Origin: Mucilaginibacter sp.
GTDB taxonomy: Bacteria; Bacteroidota; Bacteroidia; Sphingobacteriales; Sphingobacteriaceae
Direction: 5' to 3'
Assembly: GCA_014376655.1 (NCBI GenBank)
Contig: JACMRC010000226.1
Coordinates: 1-9,389, forward strand
DNA length: 9,389 nucleotides
Of this stretch, positions 6,945-9,389 are shown piece after piece. The notes under the pieces are model-generated. The model saw only the letters and a program-made list of their open reading frames with translations, did no database searches and had not been told where the DNA came from. A program made the translations under genes and the position numbers. Each line of letters begins with the position of its first letter. Positions within the stretch are counted from its first letter, which is position 1.

Positions 6945-7745
6945 ATGAAAGTAATAAGACCCCTTTTAGTATTATCAGTAATTACATTATTATATACTTG
7001 TGCAACAGTGCCGTTAACAGGCCGCAGGCAATTAAGCCTTGTTGGCGATTCTGAGATCAACCAATCGGCTGCGGCAAGTTACTCGCAGTTATTGTCCGAT
7101 CCTAAAACTAAAGTGATAGCAACAGGTACCGATGCCCAACGCGTAAAACGTATCGGTGCCAAGTTATCAGCAGCTATTGAAAGCTACCTGCAACAAAACG
7201 GCTATGCCGATCAGTACAAATTTAACTGGGAGTTTAACCTGATACAAAGTAATGAAGTTAACGCCTGGTGTATGCCTGGCGGTAAAGTTGCTGTTTACAG
7301 TGGCATATTACCTGTAACTTTAAATGACGCAGGCTTGGCAACCGTAATGGGACATGAAATAGGCCATGCTATTGCACGCCACTCGGCCGAACGGATGTCG
7401 CAACAATTGGCCGCCCAAGCCGGTGGCGCTGCTGTAGGCGCGGCGGCAGGTGGGCAATCGGCCACCAACCAGGCTATCATCAACCAGTTATATGGTATAG
7501 GCGGACAATTAACTTTGTTAAAATATTCAAGAAACCAGGAATCAGAAGCTGATAAGTTAGGTTTAACTTTTATGGCGATGGCCGGATATGACCCTAACGA
7601 AGCGGTCGCCTTCTGGAAACGGATGGCAGCACAAAGCAAAGGCGGTTCACAGCCCGAGTTTTTAAGCTCCCACCCTGCAGATGCGACCCGGATAGCAGCA
7701 ATACAAAACGAAATACCGAACGCGATGAAGTATTATCATAAATAA
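6945..7745 (+). CDS. M48-family zinc metalloprotease, lipoprotein
   Basis: This is a 266-residue peptidase of family M48 (the Oma1/BepA/LoiP type), which degrades or processes misfolded envelope proteins. The N-terminus is a short signal peptide ending at Cys19 (LYTC), so it is probably lipid-anchored in the envelope. Thr before the Cys is a weaker lipobox than usual. The following ATVPLTGRRQLSLV stretch is typical of the family. The zinc site is HEIGH (137-141) with the downstream ESEAD (199-203) supplying the third ligand, Glu199. SSHPADATRI (241-250) is the conserved C-terminal motif. No transmembrane helices of the HtpX kind are present. Residues 151-188 are an Ala/Gly/Gln-rich segment, probably a mobile loop near the active site. 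It lies 61 bp after plsY and 4 bp before the DUF2071 gene. The specific substrate is unknown. Confidence 0.94.
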   Translation: MKVIRPLLVLSVITLLYTCATVPLTGRRQLSLVGDSEINQSAAASYSQLLSDPKTKVIATGTDAQRVKRIGAKLSAAIESYLQQNGYADQYKFNWEFNLIQSNEVNAWCMPGGKVAVYSGILPVTLNDAGLATVMGHEIGHAIARHSAERMSQQLAAQAGGAAVGAAAGGQSATNQAIINQLYGIGGQLTLLKYSRNQESEADKLGLTFMAMAGYDPNEAVAFWKRMAAQSKGGSQPEFLSSHPADATRIAAIQNEIPNAMKYYHK

Positions 7746-7749
7746 TATT

Positions 7750-8478
7750 TTGTCAAAAACCACCTTTTTAAAAGCTGAATGGAACGACCTCATCATGATA
7801 AATTATGAGGTTGATCCGGCTATATTAAAACCATATTTACCCGCCGGCACTGAGCTTGACCTTTGGGAAGGAAAAGCATTGGTAAGCATGGTTGGTTTTA
7901 TGTTTAATAATACACGGGTGTTAGGCATAAAATGGCCCTTGCACACCAGCTTTGAAGAAGTTAACCTGCGTTTTTATGTGCGTTATTTTGATGGAGATAA
8001 ATGGAAGCGTGGCGCGGTTTTTATTAGCGAGATAGTGCCAAAATATGCCATTGCTATTATTGCTAATGCGCTTTACAAAGAACACTACAGTCGGTTCCCG
8101 ATGAGACATTCCGTTACTGCTACTGACGGGCATACCCATTTTTTGTATGAATGGAAGGTAAACGGCAAATGGAATAAATTAGGAGCTACCGTAAACAATA
8201 ACTTAGCGCCTATACAATCCGGCAGCGCAGAAGAGTTTATTTTTGAGCATTACTGGGGCTATAACCCATGGAGTGATACCGTTACTATGGAATACCAGGT
8301 GGAGCATGTTAGCTGGCAGATTGGTACGGTAAGCGATTATGTTTTTGACGCTGATATAGCTACTCTTTATGGTGATGCTTTTGTACCTTATTTGACAGCA
8401 AAACCAGTGTCGGTTTTTTATGCTAAAGGATCTGAGATTAAAGTAAGAATGGGGGATAAAATTGGTTCAAAAACCTGA
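7750..8478 (+). CDS. DUF2071 / YqjF-like family protein of unknown function
   Basis: This is a 242-residue soluble protein of the DUF2071 family (B. subtilis YqjF is the familiar member), whose biochemical role is not established. Family-like stretches are FLKAEWNDLIMINYEVDP (6-23), LPAGTELDLWEGKALVSMVGFMF (30-52), EEVNLRFYVRY (69-79), SAEEFIFEHYWGYN (159-172) and PVSVFYAKGSEIKV (219-232). The start is TTG at 7750, only 4 bases after the M48 stop. The first ATG is codon 16, which would remove conserved FLKAEW sequence, so TTG is preferred. The close spacing suggests coupled translation with the protease gene. The stop codon lies inside the first copy of a 16-bp direct repeat. There is no signal peptide, no membrane span and no recognisable catalytic motif. 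Confidence 0.85.
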   Translation: MSKTTFLKAEWNDLIMINYEVDPAILKPYLPAGTELDLWEGKALVSMVGFMFNNTRVLGIKWPLHTSFEEVNLRFYVRYFDGDKWKRGAVFISEIVPKYAIAIIANALYKEHYSRFPMRHSVTATDGHTHFLYEWKVNGKWNKLGATVNNNLAPIQSGSAEEFIFEHYWGYNPWSDTVTMEYQVEHVSWQIGTVSDYVFDADIATLYGDAFVPYLTAKPVSVFYAKGSEIKVRMGDKIGSKT

Positions 8479-8508
8479 TCCAACTTGCCTGAAAAAACCT
8501 GATCCAAC
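8469..8508. repeat. 16-bp direct repeat across the end of the DUF2071 gene
   Basis: AAAAACCTGATCCAAC occurs at 8469-8484 and again, identical, at 8493-8508, with a 24-bp period. The first copy contains the TGA stop (8476-8478) of the upstream gene. Confidence 0.9.
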
Positions 8509-8534
8509 CGCTTAAAAATTGCTGCTTTGTAATT

Positions 8535-8549
8535 AATTGATAATCAATT
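8535..8549. repeat. AT-rich palindrome (AATTGAT-A-ATCAATT)
   Basis: It has 7-bp perfect arms around a single A. In form it could be a protein-binding palindrome, but it is AT-rich and could be chance. Confidence 0.5.
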
Positions 8550-8590
8550 TGTAAGACAATATTGCACATAAAACACTGACCTAAAAGGCG

Positions 8591-8622
8591 ATTCATTTTG
8601 ATTTATTCATTTTGATCAAAAT
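8591..8622. repeat. 12-bp direct repeat merging into a 14-bp palindrome
   Basis: ATTCATTTTGAT occurs at 8591-8602 and 8605-8616, a 14-bp period. The second copy runs into ATTTTGATCAAAAT (8609-8622), a perfect 14-bp palindrome. Confidence 0.85.
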
Positions 8623-8641
8623 ATTGATTTGCCCTGATCCA

Positions 8642-8667
8642 TTTGATCCACATTCGTATGGATCAAA
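8642..8667. terminator. 9-bp stem-loop between convergent DUF2071 gene and pabB
   Basis: TTTGATCCA (8642-8650) and TGGATCAAA (8659-8667) are perfect complements around the loop CATTCGTA. The stem begins 4 bases beyond the pabB stop on the minus strand and sits at the convergence point, the usual position for a bidirectional terminator. There is no T run after the stem on either strand, so the terminator reading is tentative; it may instead be part of the local TGATC repeat cluster. Confidence 0.4.
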
Positions 8668-8670
8668 GAA

Positions 8671-9389
8671 CTAAGCTAAAGTTTGCCCCAAAACCTCTAA
8701 AATAGCCTTGGCTTTTAGCAGGCATTCTTCGTATTCCTTTTCAGCATCGGCGTAATAGGTTATGGCTCCTCCGGTATGGAAGGATAGGTACTTATCAACA
8801 GAGTTATAGAGCAAGGTTCTTATAACCACATTGAAGTCAAAATCATTATCAGGGCTGAAGTAGCCAATAGCACCCGAGTATATGCCACGCTTGCTGCGCT
8901 CATACTGCTCCATCAACCGCATCGAATTGATCTTAGGCGCGCCGGTCATGCTACCCATCGGGAAGGCATTGCGAATAGCCGCTATGGCTGATATCCCGTC
9001 CTGCAACTCACACACCACGGTTGATATCATTTGGTGGACCTGGTTAAAGGTGTAGATGCCAAACAGCTCCTCGGTTTTAACCGTACCTGGTTTAGCCGAG
9101 TGGGTAAGGTCATTACGCACCAGGTCGACGATCATTACATTTTCCTGCAGCTCCTTGGTGCTGTTATGCAGTTGCTCTTTGATGGCTTCATCCTCGGCTT
9201 CGGTAGCGCCGCGCTTGGCAGTGCCCTTAATAGGTTGCGATATCAACTTCTCGTCCCGCTTAGCCAAAAAGCGCTCAGGCGATGCGCAAAGAATATAATT
9301 GTCCTGCCACTTATAAAACGTCCCAAACGGCGTCGGCGATACCCGGTTAAGCTGTAAAAACGTAGCAACGGGGTCGATAACAGCACCAT
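8671..9389 (-). CDS. pabB: aminodeoxychorismate synthase component I (C-terminal 238 residues, 5' end outside window)
   Basis: PabB is a chorismate-binding enzyme that, with the glutamine amidotransferase PabA, makes 4-amino-4-deoxychorismate, the precursor of p-aminobenzoate and folate. The frame is open from the right edge to TAG at 8671-8673. Within the visible part are ASPERFL (35-41), QPIKGT (51-56), VMIVDLVRNDL (about 87-97), the GSMTGAPKINSMRLMEQYE stretch and the C-terminal TGGAITYYADAEKEYEE. The Lys in PIKGT (codon 9226-9228) is the PabB-type residue; anthranilate synthase TrpE has Ala there (PIAGT), so I prefer pabB over trpE. A TTG at 9265-9267 is internal (RFLAKRD), not a start, because chorismate-binding sequence continues upstream. 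The N-terminal part, about 200 residues, is missing. It converges on the DUF2071 gene. Confidence 0.92.
   Translation of the reverse strand, partial: GAVIDPVATFLQLNRVSPTPFGTFYKWQDNYILCASPERFLAKRDEKLISQPIKGTAKRGATEAEDEAIKEQLHNSTKELQENVMIVDLVRNDLTHSAKPGTVKTEELFGIYTFNQVHQMISTVVCELQDGISAIAAIRNAFPMGSMTGAPKINSMRLMEQYERSKRGIYSGAIGYFSPDNDFDFNVVIRTLLYNSVDKYLSFHTGGAITYYADAEKEYEECLLKAKAILEVLGQTLA

Noticed and set aside
7295..8139. Minus-strand open frames antisense to the M48 and DUF2071 genes
   Set aside because: They are shadows of clear genes on the other strand, without recognisable content.
8469..8667. CRISPR array
   Set aside because: Repeats are only 12-16 bp, different from each other, with no regular spacers and no cas genes nearby.
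8671..9267. A complete 198-residue short PabB starting at TTG 9267
   Set aside because: Homologous sequence (NYILCASPERF and further upstream) continues in frame to the window edge, so the gene is cut by the window and not naturally short.

Overview
The window looks like ordinary chromosome from a Bacteroidota bacterium, most likely family Sphingobacteriaceae (Mucilaginibacter/Pedobacter-like). I infer this from protein style: a Lon with an acidic N-terminal extension, a conserved lipoprotein of unknown function beside gpmI, and an M48 lipoprotein opening C-A-T-V-P-L-T-G-R. Promoter-like TAnnTTTG boxes, weak or absent Shine-Dalgarno sites and moderate GC agree. No database search was possible.

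Layout, left to right. (1) On the minus strand, the first 582 codons of the ATP-dependent protease Lon run off the left edge. (2) A 367-bp AT-rich spacer separates lon from a divergent, plus-strand, secreted TPR protein. (3) The TPR gene converges, with a 4-bp overlap, on a minus-strand lipoprotein gene that lies just downstream of gpmI (cofactor-independent phosphoglycerate mutase). A GC-rich multi-hairpin repeat lies between gpmI and the lipoprotein and appears to supply the lipoprotein's start region. (4) A 340-bp non-coding spacer holds probable dispersed-repeat debris and the outward-facing promoters of gpmI and nadC. (5) A plus-strand run follows: nadC (NAD synthesis), plsY (phospholipid synthesis), an M48 metalloprotease lipoprotein and a DUF2071/YqjF-like protein. 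The gaps are 95, 61 and 4 bp, so at least the last two are probably co-transcribed. (6) A 192-bp convergent spacer full of TGATC-type repeats and palindromes leads into (7) the C-terminal half of pabB (aminodeoxychorismate synthase component I) on the minus strand, cut by the right edge.

The genes are mostly housekeeping: protein quality control, glycolysis, NAD, phospholipid and folate synthesis, plus envelope proteins. I found no CRISPR array, RNA gene, insertion sequence, phage gene or defence system, and nothing that amounts to a new multi-gene system. The points most worth a second look are the repeat-derived N-terminus of the lipoprotein, the TGATC repeat cluster before pabB, a gpmI promoter box almost touching its GTG start, and the use of GTG/TTG starts in three of the complete genes.
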